This document shows positions 47,318-54,876 of a stretch of 64,000 nt of DNA, piece by piece. This DNA is from Calidifontibacillus oryziterrae (GTDB taxonomy: Bacteria > Bacillota > Bacilli > Bacillales > Bacillaceae_J). Both the position numbers and the translations under genes were made by a program. The notes under the pieces are model-generated. The model searched no databases, had not been told where the DNA came from, and saw only the letters and a list, made by a program, of their open reading frames with translations. Where the stretch lies: NCBI RefSeq assembly GCF_000331575.1, contig NZ_KB223527.1, positions 407,842-471,841 on the forward strand, read 5' to 3'. Every line of letters starts with the position of its first letter. Position 1 is the first letter of the stretch.

Positions 47318-47509
47318 TTTTAAATATATGAAATTTTGTACAAGCTTCGAAACCAGGCGGAATCTACGTTTTTTAAGTAAAATTAAAGTTTAGGACAAAA
47401 TTAAGAATTTTAAGATAAATACTCAAAAAAAATACTTTTTTTGAAAAATATATAAACATTGAGATTAATTTTTTATTTTTCGTGCATTTAAGAGATTGAT
47501 TCACAAAAA

Positions 47510-47541
47510 AACAGCTAACATTTGATTGTTAGCTGTTTTTT
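47510..47541. terminator. Terminator after the chemoreceptor remnant
   Basis: AACAGCTAACA/TGTTAGCTGTT stem with a 6-base loop, flanked by seven A and six T, so active in both directions. Confidence 0.8.
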
Positions 47542-47559
47542 GCGTTGTCAATATTACAT

Positions 47560-48054
47560 TTAGACAGTAAATCGATTTATCTCTTGTTGAAGTTTACTAG
47601 ATAAAAGCGCTAAGTCTTGAATGCTTGCAGTTATTTGTTCGACGGTAGCAGATTGCTCTTCACTTGAGGCTGCCACTTGTTCTGCTCCCGCTGCCGTTTG
47701 CTGAATAATTCCTGATATGTCATGAATCGAACTTAATACTTGTCCTGCGTTTTTATTTAATATATCTAATACATCATTTACATCTCTTACACTTTTCTCC
47801 GTTTGTTCAACTCTCTGTACAATCTCTTGAATCGATGTCCCACTATTTTCAATAATAGTTACTTGGGTTTCAAATGCTTTTAAATTACTCTCCGTCTTTT
47901 GGATCGTGTTCGTCGTTTCCGTTTGAATATCAACAATTAAACTAGTAATTTTTTGTGATGCACTCTTTGATTGCTCTGCTAATTTTCTAACTTCGTCAGC
48001 CACAACTGCAAAACCTTGTCCGTGCTCCCCTGCTCTAGCAGCTACTCAATTAAG
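47560..48054 (-). pseudogene. Truncated methyl-accepting chemotaxis protein (signalling tip and C-terminal helix only)
   Basis: The 3' part of a chemoreceptor: [23 protein letters not shown] is the conserved hairpin region that binds CheA/CheW, followed by the C-terminal coiled coil and a methylation-type Gln/Glu region ([13 protein letters not shown]). Upstream, the expected LNAAIEAARAGE reads L-N-stop-V-A-A-R-A-G-E, and no ligand-binding, membrane or HAMP part exists because another gene's end lies 37 bases away. A deletion removed the front. A 147-residue frame from ATG 48003 remains open, but a soluble fragment is unlikely to act as a receptor. Confidence 0.85.
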
Positions 48055-48090
48055 TGAATATATGTAAAAAATACTATGTAAATTTTCTTT

Positions 48091-48864
48091 TTAGTCAAGA
48101 ATTTTTAAATATTTGCGCTGATTTAGCTCGTCAATTTTTACATTTCTTTGTAAAAAATCAGTTAACGTTTGTTCATTTATCAAGCTTTCTATCGGTCCCT
48201 TCGAATACAATTGACCATTTCGTAGTAACAAAGCATGACTAAAAACAGGCATAATCTCTTCAATATGGTGAGTTACATAAAGTAAAGTTGGTGTCTCCAA
48301 ATCATTACCAAGAGCATTAATAAGCTCCAAAACTTGCTCACGAGCTAGAACATCTAAGCCAATACAAGGCTCATCGAGAATAAGAAGGTCTGGTTTGGCC
48401 ATCAATGCTCGCATGATCATTACCTTTTGCTTCTCACCTTGTGATAACGTTTCAAACGTACGATGGATAAGCTTACTACAATGAAATCTTTCCATAAGTG
48501 TAAGTGCATAATCAATATCTGCATCGTCTGGATTTTCATAAAGACCAATTGACGCATATTTCCCGCTTAAAACGATATTCTCGGCATAATCATAATCAGG
48601 AAGTCTTTTATCAATGGCTGAACTAACAAAACCGATTCTCTTGCGTAGCTCATAAAGGGGATATGTACCAAACACTTTCCCTAAAACTGTCACTTTTCCC
48701 GTTGTCGGCCAAAGATACCCGCAAATAATATTAAGTAAAGTTGTTTTACCTGATCCGTTCAAACCGAATAAAACCCAGTTTTCACCTGCATTCATATCCC
48801 ATGTAATGTTTTGGAGTAAATATTTATCTTCGCGTCTGCAAGATACATTTTCCAATGAAATCAC
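48091..48864 (-). CDS. ABC transporter ATP-binding protein, YlmA-like
   Basis: 257 residues, a single ATPase domain: Walker A FGLNGSGKTTLLNI, signature LSQGEKQKVMIMRAL, Walker B LLILDEPCIGLD and the H-loop YVTHHIEEI. There is no membrane segment and no permease or binding-protein gene nearby, so it is an orphan ATPase like B. subtilis YlmA; it may pair with a permease elsewhere or act in a non-transport role. GTG 48864 starts it, with AAGGAGG placed 7 bases upstream. Confidence 0.85.
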   Translation of the reverse strand: MISLENVSCRREDKYLLQNITWDMNAGENWVLFGLNGSGKTTLLNIICGYLWPTTGKVTVLGKVFGTYPLYELRKRIGFVSSAIDKRLPDYDYAENIVLSGKYASIGLYENPDDADIDYALTLMERFHCSKLIHRTFETLSQGEKQKVMIMRALMAKPDLLILDEPCIGLDVLAREQVLELINALGNDLETPTLLYVTHHIEEIMPVFSHALLLRNGQLYSKGPIESLINEQTLTDFLQRNVKIDELNQRKYLKILD

Positions 48865-49010
48865 AATTTGTCCTCCTTCAAATCACTTTTTTTATGTAAT
48901 ATAATATGGTAATTTTGACATCTAAGCTTTAATTAGTTAAATAAACAAGTACAAAAAGCAATATGTAATTGTTAATAAAATATACATTATTTATTTTAAA
49001 CAATATTATA

Positions 49011-49039
49011 TTGACTAGTATAATATAAATTGTTATTAT
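49011..49039 (+). promoter_or_regulatory. Promoter of the glycine riboswitch transcript
   Basis: TTGACT (49011-49016), 17-base spacer, TATTAT (49034-49039); predicted start near 49046, giving a leader of about 215 bases that contains the riboswitch and its terminator. Confidence 0.65.
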
Positions 49040-49100
49040 CGCATTATTCTTTTTATATTATTAGCGATGACTGTTATGGATAAAACTATAACACGAGCAG

Positions 49101-49193
49101 CTTCTGGAGAGACTGTTACATAGCAGCGCCGAAGGATTCACAATCTCAGGCAAAAGGACAGAAGAGTAACCTTTGTATATTCATTTGGTTATT
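49101..49193 (+). ncRNA. Glycine riboswitch, single aptamer with ghost-aptamer helix
   Basis: CTTCTG at 49101 pairs with CAGAAG at 49159 to close P1. Inside are the glycine aptamer's conserved stretches: GGAGAG at 49106-49111, GCCGAAGGA near 49128, and CTCAGGCAAAAGGACAG at 49145-49161. Only one aptamer is present. Directly after it, GAGTAACC/GGTTATTC forms the extra helix (49164-49193) that replaces the second aptamer in singlet glycine riboswitches. A terminator hairpin follows at 49204. It precedes an ACT-domain gene and a PFL-family gene rather than the usual glycine cleavage genes or a glycine transporter. Confidence 0.92.
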
Positions 49194-49203
49194 CTACTTG
49201 CCT

Positions 49204-49229
49204 AGATTGGAAAAATCCAATCTTTTTTT
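49204..49229 (+). terminator. Riboswitch expression-platform terminator
   Basis: AGATTGGA/TCCAATCT stem with a 4-base loop and seven T, ending 34 bases before the ACT-domain gene. By analogy with Bacillus gcvT leaders, glycine binding would be expected to favour read-through. Confidence 0.85.
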
Positions 49230-49262
49230 ATTTTATTTTCACAATACTATATGAGGTGATTT

Positions 49263-49541
49263 ATGATGGCAATGAAAAGAGCAGTTGTAAGTGTAATCGG
49301 AAAAGACCAAGTAGGAATTATCGCTAGAGTAACGAACGTTTTGGCTGCTAATTGTGTTAATATTCTCGATATAAGCCAAACGATATTACAAGATTTCTTT
49401 ACAATGATGATGCTTGTTGATGTATCAGAAATTGGAAGTCTTGACTCCCTCCAAAAACAATTTGATGAGATTAGTCAAGAGATGAATCTTAAAATAAACA
49501 TTCAGCTTGAAGAAATATTTCAAGCTATGCACCGCGTTTAA
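49263..49541 (+). CDS. ACT-domain protein, UPF0237 (GcvR-like)
   Basis: 92 residues, a single ACT domain ([33 protein letters not shown] at the start). ACT domains bind small ligands, usually amino acids, at dimer interfaces; this family resembles the glycine-responsive GcvR regulator of E. coli. It sits directly behind a glycine riboswitch, which fits a glycine- or serine-linked job. Followed 14 bases on by its usual partner, a UPF0210/PFL protein. Confidence 0.9.
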   Translation: MMAMKRAVVSVIGKDQVGIIARVTNVLAANCVNILDISQTILQDFFTMMMLVDVSEIGSLDSLQKQFDEISQEMNLKINIQLEEIFQAMHRV

Positions 49542-49555
49542 AGGAGAGAGGAAAT

Positions 49556-50923
49556 ATGAAAATGGGTATCGCAATTGACGAAATGATCGAAACGATCCGT
49601 ATGGTGCAAATGGAAAACTTAGATGTTCGCACAGTTACGATGGGCATTAATTTAAGAGATTGTGCAGATTCGAATTTTGAAAAAATGAACGAGAACGTAT
49701 TTGTGAAAGTTACTACATATGCAAAAAGGCTAAAGGAAGTTGCTGAGCAGGTAAGTAAAGAATTTGGGATTCCAATTATTAATAAACGAATTTCAGTTAC
49801 TCCGATTGCCGAAATATTAGGAAACGCTACGAAGGAACAAGCGATTGAATTAGCCAAAACTTTAGATAAAGCAGCACACCAACTAGAGGTTGACTTCATT
49901 GGTGGCTATTCAGCCCTCGTTCATAAGGGAATTGCTAAAGGTGACCAAACCTTACTAGATGCATTACCAGAAGCCTTAACTGTAACAGAACGTGTCTGCT
50001 CATCTATTTCCGTTGCTTCAACAAGATCAGGTATTAATATGGATGCAGTTCGCAAGGCTGGTGAGATAATTAAAGAGGCATCTGAACGAACGAAAGATCA
50101 AAATGGTATTGCTTGTGCAAAGTTAGTTGTGTTCTGTAATCCAGTTGAAGATAATCCATTTATGGCAGGTGCTTTTCATGGTGCTGGAGAAGGAGAAGCT
50201 GTTATCAATGTAGGTGTTAGTGGTCCCGGAGTTGTGTTGAGCGCTTTAAAACGGTATCCTGATGCAGATCTTGGCGCAGTCTCTGATGTCATCAAAAAAA
50301 CAGCGTTTAAAATTACCCGTGCAGGAGAATTAATTGGTCGTGTCGTTGCTGAACGTCTAAATGTACCATTTGGCATTATGGATTTATCATTAGCACCAAC
50401 AAACGCTATGAATGACAGTGTTGCTGAAATCCTTGAGGAAATCGGCCTTGAACGCGTTGGAACGCATGGCACAATTGCTGCCCTAGCACTTATGAATGAT
50501 GCTGTCAAAAAAGGCGGAGCCATGGCTAGCTCATATGTAGGTGGGCTTAGCGGTGCTTTTATTCCAGTTAGTGAAGATAACGGAATGATTAAAGGGATAG
50601 TCGATGGTGCCTTAACATTATCAAAGCTTGAAGCAATGACATGTGTATGCTCTGTTGGGTTAGATATGATCGCAATATCTGGTGATGCGTCGGCAGCAAC
50701 AATTTCTGGAATTATTGCTGATGAGTCAGCGATCGGAATGATTAATAAAAAGACAACAGCCGTCCGTGTTATTCCAGTACCAGGCAAAGCTGAAGGAGAA
50801 ATGGTTGAGTTTGGTGGTTTGCTAGGAAGAGCTCCGGTGATCGGTGTCAATCCATTCAATTCTGATAAGCTAATACAAAGAGGTGGTCGCATTCCTGCAC
50901 CACTTCAAGCATTAATTAATTAA
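49556..50923 (+). CDS. PFL-family protein, UPF0210 (DUF711)
   Basis: 455 residues, a full-length DUF711/UPF0210 protein ([23 protein letters not shown] at the start; [11 protein letters not shown] and [14 protein letters not shown] in the middle). The fold is related to pyruvate formate-lyase-type barrels but no glycyl-radical motif is visible, and the activity is unknown. Gene pairs of UPF0237 and UPF0210 are widespread in Firmicutes; here the pair is under a glycine riboswitch, suggesting a role in glycine or one-carbon metabolism. Excellent AAGGAGAGAGG ribosome site. Confidence 0.9.
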   Translation: MKMGIAIDEMIETIRMVQMENLDVRTVTMGINLRDCADSNFEKMNENVFVKVTTYAKRLKEVAEQVSKEFGIPIINKRISVTPIAEILGNATKEQAIELAKTLDKAAHQLEVDFIGGYSALVHKGIAKGDQTLLDALPEALTVTERVCSSISVASTRSGINMDAVRKAGEIIKEASERTKDQNGIACAKLVVFCNPVEDNPFMAGAFHGAGEGEAVINVGVSGPGVVLSALKRYPDADLGAVSDVIKKTAFKITRAGELIGRVVAERLNVPFGIMDLSLAPTNAMNDSVAEILEEIGLERVGTHGTIAALALMNDAVKKGGAMASSYVGGLSGAFIPVSEDNGMIKGIVDGALTLSKLEAMTCVCSVGLDMIAISGDASAATISGIIADESAIGMINKKTTAVRVIPVPGKAEGEMVEFGGLLGRAPVIGVNPFNSDKLIQRGGRIPAPLQALIN

Positions 50924-51000
50924 TTAATTCATTATTGGTTGAGTTAATATGTAAATAAATAGTGCAATTCGTGAATAAACGAGCGAATTTGTAAAATAAA

Positions 51001-51031
51001 AAGTGTGTCCATCAAGAGACACACTTTTTTT
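51001..51031. terminator. Bidirectional terminator
   Basis: AAGTGTGTC/GACACACTT stem with an 8-base loop, A run before and T run after. It separates the PFL gene from the convergent YuiA-like gene. Confidence 0.8.
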
Positions 51032-51209
51032 ATCCTAGTGAATTAGACCATTCAGTAAATAAACCTGTTCCATTGCAGCTCGTACAATTAATCGGAGATG
51101 CAACAAAGAAGTCACTCCCAACAAAATAATGAATTCCTCTACCTTTACAATCAGGACATTTATTCTTCTTTTCCATAGCTTGAAGGCGTTTTCCCTTATT
51201 AAAGAACAA
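51030..51209 (-). CDS. YuiA-like small zinc-finger protein
   Basis: 59 residues with two DnaJ-type zinc-binding repeats, CPDCKGRG and CTSCNGTG, separated by 20 residues; nothing else recognisable. The pattern is that of the small YuiA-type proteins of Bacillus, of unknown function. TTG 51209 is used because AAGGAGTG lies 7 bases upstream; the first ATG would drop 11 residues without losing the zinc motifs. Confidence 0.75.
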   Translation of the reverse strand: MFFNKGKRLQAMEKKNKCPDCKGRGIHYFVGSDFFVASPINCTSCNGTGLFTEWSNSLG

Positions 51210-51308
51210 ATTCCATCACTCCTTTTTCTTCCCTACGATGATTTTTCTTATTCTTATTATGTTCAATAATAGAATGTGTATGTGTATAATATCGTTAGGA
51301 GGGATTTA

Positions 51309-52505
51309 ATGGATGCCATCGTCGAAAAGCGACTTGAGAAAGAAAAACTTTGGACAAAGGACTTTATAATACTATCGCTTTCAAACTTATTTTTATTTTT
51401 TGGATTTCAAATGCTGTTACCTACTTTACCCATTTACGTGAAGGAATTAGGGGGCCGAGATACAACTGTAGGCCTTGTTATAGGAATATTTACGATATCA
51501 GCCCTGCTTATACGACCATTTTCCGGGGCTTTTTTAGATACTTTCGGAAGAAAATTATTTTTATTAATTGGACTACTTATTTGTTTAATAGCGATTGGAA
51601 CCTATGTTTTGGCAACAACAGTATTTTTACTTTTATTGATTAGAATTATTCATGGATTTGGCTGGGGTGTTTCGACAACAACATTTGGAACTGTCGCTTC
51701 AGATATTATTCCTGCTTCTCGCCGCGGTGAAGGGATGGGGTATTATGGAATGTCTACAACATTTGCTATGGCTGTTGCACCTGTAACTGGAATTTGGATT
51801 ATCAATCATTCTGGTTTTTCTTTACTTTTCTTACTCGCTTTTATAAGTACTGTTATTTCTTTAATTCTTAGCCAAGTTCTAAAAATCAAAACGCAGAGAA
51901 TTGACACAACTACTTCAAACAATACCAATTTCGCCTCCCGTCTTTTCGAAAAAACTGCTCTATTCCCTTCATTACTTGGAGCATTAATGACATTTACTTA
52001 TGGTGGTATAGTTGGCTTTATTACACTATTTGGTAGCGAAGTAGGTATTGAAAATGTAGGCTGGTTCTTTTCCATAAATGCGTTGTTTGTTTTACTTGTA
52101 CGACCGATTTCGGGCAAATTATTTGATAAAAATGGACACCAATGGGTGCTAATCCCTAGTGCATTTTTTGGTATCATTAGCCTGTTAATTTTATCATATT
52201 CAACAACGCTTCTAGGACTAATCATCTCAGCAACTTTTTTTGGGATCACATTTGGATCAATTCAACCTGCTCTCCAAGCATGGTTGATTCATAGAGCTGC
52301 CCCTAATCGAAGAGGTGCAGCAAACGCCACGTTTTTTTCAGCATTTGATTTAGGAATTGGTGGTGGATCAATCATATTAGGTGCAATTGCTGCTGTTAGT
52401 AGCTACGCAATGATGTACCGCTTATCATCCATACTATTTGTTATTTTCTTTATTATTTATGTAACTTATCTACTAAAAACCCGTACACAAAAGTTCTATC
52501 AATAG
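51309..52505 (+). CDS. MFS transporter, 12-helix drug exporter type
   Basis: 398 residues with twelve helices. The N-terminal half has PTLPIYVKELGGRDTTVGLVIG and the loop FSGAFLDTFGRKLFL (motif A-like); the domain organisation is that of Bacillus YwoG/YfkF-like exporters. The substrate is unknown. ATG 51309 is chosen for TTAGGAGGG upstream. The promoter TTCAAT-17-TATAAT lies at 51262-51290. Confidence 0.85.
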   Translation: MDAIVEKRLEKEKLWTKDFIILSLSNLFLFFGFQMLLPTLPIYVKELGGRDTTVGLVIGIFTISALLIRPFSGAFLDTFGRKLFLLIGLLICLIAIGTYVLATTVFLLLLIRIIHGFGWGVSTTTFGTVASDIIPASRRGEGMGYYGMSTTFAMAVAPVTGIWIINHSGFSLLFLLAFISTVISLILSQVLKIKTQRIDTTTSNNTNFASRLFEKTALFPSLLGALMTFTYGGIVGFITLFGSEVGIENVGWFFSINALFVLLVRPISGKLFDKNGHQWVLIPSAFFGIISLLILSYSTTLLGLIISATFFGITFGSIQPALQAWLIHRAAPNRRGAANATFFSAFDLGIGGGSIILGAIAAVSSYAMMYRLSSILFVIFFIIYVTYLLKTRTQKFYQ

Positions 52506-52507
52506 CT

Positions 52508-52537
52508 GTAGCATGGGAAAACCCATGCTACATTTTT
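52508..52537 (+). terminator. Terminator after the MFS gene
   Basis: GTAGCATGGG/CCCATGCTAC, 10-bp stem, 4-base loop, ATTTTTT tail. The convergent small gene ends inside it. Confidence 0.85.
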
Positions 52538-52743
52538 TGTACTTCTTGATCAAACATTTGTTTTTGTTCAGTCATTATTTCTATTGCTTGATCAGAAATC
52601 ATACTCAACTCCTTATATAGCTCTCTTGATGATTGATCATCACCTTCATTAACTTCTTGAAAGATTTGTTCTGCCAATTCACGTCTACGATGTCCAAGCT
52701 GTCGCAACTCATCACCTAACTGTTCAAGCTTATTACGATCCAT
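52528..52743 (-). CDS. Small coiled-coil protein of unknown function
   Basis: 71 residues, highly charged and almost entirely helical (LEQLGDELRQLGHRRRELAEQIFQE, then ELYKELSMISDQAIEIM), with leucines spaced as in a coiled coil; no Cys, Trp or membrane part. AAAGGTGG is well placed before ATG 52743. I do not recognise it; the reading frame, ribosome site and codon use support a real gene. Confidence 0.65.
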   Translation of the reverse strand: MDRNKLEQLGDELRQLGHRRRELAEQIFQEVNEGDDQSSRELYKELSMISDQAIEIMTEQKQMFDQEVQKM

Positions 52744-53021
52744 ATTAATACCACCTTTACTGTTATATTTTTCTTGTGTAAAAGTAAACTGTTGATTATG
52801 AAACGAATGAACACTTTTGATGGTAGTTTTTTCGAATTTCGATCAATAATCCCTATAATATTTTTCCAAAAAACGGATTCGAAATTTAAAACTGTGTTTA
52901 GCATTGCGTGTTCTGATCATAATAAATACTAAAGTTGCTCTCTAGGAAAGTCTTTCGAGAGGTTATATCAAAGTTAGAAAATGCCTACAATAAAATATAA
53001 AGATCTAGGAGGTGTAACAAT

Positions 53022-53450
53022 TTGTCAGGACCATCACTTCATAAATTAACGGCTCACAAATCAATACACGATGGAGCAGTTTCTGAAGGAAGAGATTTGC
53101 TAGAAATAGTAGAAAAACTGCACCAAAAAGGCAATAAAAAGCAAGCAAAAATTGCTGCAGATGCATTAGTTGAGCACTGGGAAACAAGGACAATCACCCA
53201 TGCAGATGCAGAGGAGGATGGCTTCTATAAAAGTAAGCTTGAAGAAAATCCTGAAATGGAGCTAACCCTTGCAATGCTAAAACGTGATCACGCCTTGCTG
53301 CGGATACTTATTGCAGACATAAAACAATCCTTGTCTGAACAAAATAATGTAAATCAAGAGGTTATTGATCGATTTAGAGCTATATATGTACTCGTGCAAA
53401 TTCATAATCGTGATGAGGAACAGCTACTGCTTACTAATGATTTTAGCTAA
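53022..53450 (+). CDS. Hemerythrin HHE-domain-like protein
   Basis: 142 residues, four-helix-bundle pattern. Candidate iron ligands fall in the usual order: HKSIHDGA (helix 1), HWETRTITHADAEED (helix 2), KRDHALL (helix 3) and IHNRDEEQ (helix 4). Hemerythrin-like proteins bind oxygen or nitric oxide, or act in NO-damage repair, which suits the adjacent nitrate reductase operon, towards which it is convergent. TTG 53022 follows AGGAGGTG by 7 bases. The exact ligand set needs structural confirmation. Confidence 0.78.
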   Translation: MSGPSLHKLTAHKSIHDGAVSEGRDLLEIVEKLHQKGNKKQAKIAADALVEHWETRTITHADAEEDGFYKSKLEENPEMELTLAMLKRDHALLRILIADIKQSLSEQNNVNQEVIDRFRAIYVLVQIHNRDEEQLLLTNDFS

Positions 53451-53505
53451 ATAATTACATATGAATTAATAATCAGCTCCGCTTTTGTCATCATAAACAA
53501 GAACT

Positions 53506-53540
53506 AAGCCACTCAGGGCTTTCACCTAAAGTGGCTTTTT
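53506..53540 (+). terminator. Terminator between the hemerythrin-like gene and narI
   Basis: AAGCCACT/AGTGGCTT stem with a 16-base loop and a T tail on the plus strand. Confidence 0.65.
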
Positions 53541-53553
53541 ACTTTTATCATGG

Positions 53554-54282
53554 CTAATTTTTCCGCTCGGTATTTTCAGCAAACTCCATCGCTTTTTTAG
53601 GATTCATTTTTCGAAATACGATATATTTTCGAGTTAAATATTCTAACGGTAGGCTCCAAACATGAACAAGCCTTGTATATGGCCAAATCGCAAATAATAT
53701 AAAAGCTGCTAAGATGTGAAGCTGAAAGCCTAGAGGTGCATTCATTACAAGTTCTGGTGATGGTCGAAGCGTTAAAATTCCACGAAACCAAGGTCCAATT
53801 GTAGTTCGATAATCAAAAGTACCACCAGTTGCCGTATAGCCAACTGTGTTAGTAAAGCCAACAACAGTAACAACGCCGAGGATCAATAATACAATAAGAT
53901 CAATCGGCGAGCTATTTCGCTTCAACCTTGCACTATTCAAACGACGAATTGTCAACAAGGCGCCACCTATAACCATTGCAATTCCAGCAGCTCCACCAAA
54001 CCAGGTTGCACCAAAATGATACATCTCTTCAGTGACTCCAATTACATCATAAAAGCCTTTTGGAATTAACACACCTGCAACGTGTCCGAAAAATACAAAG
54101 ATAACACCATAATGGAATAAATTACTTCCCCATCTTAATAGATTATCTTTTTGTATAAACTCACTGGATTTTGCGGACCATCCCATTTGGTCTTTATTAT
54201 ATCGGTGAATATGTCCAACTACAAAAATTGTTAGTGATAAGTATGGAACAATTACCCATAAGAAGTAATCAAAGTTTGTCAT
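53554..54282 (-). CDS. narI: Respiratory nitrate reductase gamma subunit (cytochrome b)
   Basis: 242 residues, five membrane helices carrying two heme b. Histidines in GHIHRYN, LFHYGVIFVFFGHVAG, QLHILAAF and RLVHVWSLP are the expected ligand positions. It oxidises menaquinol at the membrane and sends electrons to NarH and NarG on the inner face. Last gene of narGHJI, 42 bases after narJ. A charged C-terminal tail (AMEFAENTERKN) makes it somewhat longer than the B. subtilis protein. Confidence 0.94.
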   Translation of the reverse strand: MTNFDYFLWVIVPYLSLTIFVVGHIHRYNKDQMGWSAKSSEFIQKDNLLRWGSNLFHYGVIFVFFGHVAGVLIPKGFYDVIGVTEEMYHFGATWFGGAAGIAMVIGGALLTIRRLNSARLKRNSSPIDLIVLLILGVVTVVGFTNTVGYTATGGTFDYRTTIGPWFRGILTLRPSPELVMNAPLGFQLHILAAFILFAIWPYTRLVHVWSLPLEYLTRKYIVFRKMNPKKAMEFAENTERKN

Positions 54283-54324
54283 GAAACGCCTCCATTTTTT
54301 CTAGTTGAGTAACTCTATAGCAAT

Positions 54325-54876
54325 CTAGCCTGCATTAAAATCTTTAATCTCCTCAATTCCAATTTGTAAATAGGGAGCCATGGCAATCGTACAAGCCTTT
54401 AATAAATATGCGTAAGGATTATCATCCTTCTCTAACTCACAAAGCAACCGCTCAATAGCTTGCTTATGTATTAAAAACATTTTTTGAACATACTTTGCAT
54501 CAGCCAATGCTGCAAACTCTAAAATAAGCGGTAAATAATCAGGGAGCTCATCGTTTTTTATATAAAATCCCGCCTTTGCAAATTCCATTTTCAATTTTAC
54601 AAAGGCTAAACCTCTCTCTTTATTTTCGCCAAATCGTTCATGGGTTAAATAAAGGGTGGTCCGCTCACTGAAGTCAAACCACCTAACGTAATTCTCACAT
54701 AATAGCTGAATTGGAGTATTAGCCACATAGGTAAAAAACGTCTCAAAACAATACCGCATTCCTTTATTTTCCACACAACTTATGAACTGATTTATCTCGA
54801 CATTATCAATCCATTCCTCGTTTGGATAGCGCAACATCAACGAGCATAAATGAAAACTATGTTTATGTTCTTCCAT
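54325..54876 (-). CDS. narJ: Nitrate reductase assembly chaperone NarJ
   Basis: 183 residues, all helical, of the TorD/NarJ chaperone family; it holds NarG during cofactor insertion. Signatures: HLCSLMLRYPNEEW at the start and EDLYVRWFDFSERTTLYLTHE-like YVRWFDFSERTTLYL in the middle. I start it at ATG 54876 (MEEHKHSF), matching the length of Bacillus NarJ; an open extension of 22 codons overlaps narH and lacks a ribosome site. It overlaps the narH stop by 14 bases, so it is translationally coupled. Confidence 0.9.
   Translation of the reverse strand: MEEHKHSFHLCSLMLRYPNEEWIDNVEINQFISCVENKGMRYCFETFFTYVANTPIQLLCENYVRWFDFSERTTLYLTHERFGENKERGLAFVKLKMEFAKAGFYIKNDELPDYLPLILEFAALADAKYVQKMFLIHKQAIERLLCELEKDDNPYAYLLKACTIAMAPYLQIGIEEIKDFNAG

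Noticed and set aside
50176..50892. 238-codon open frame antisense to the PFL-family gene
   Set aside because: It mirrors the codon structure of the true gene, has a Pro/Ser-rich non-globular translation and no ribosome site.
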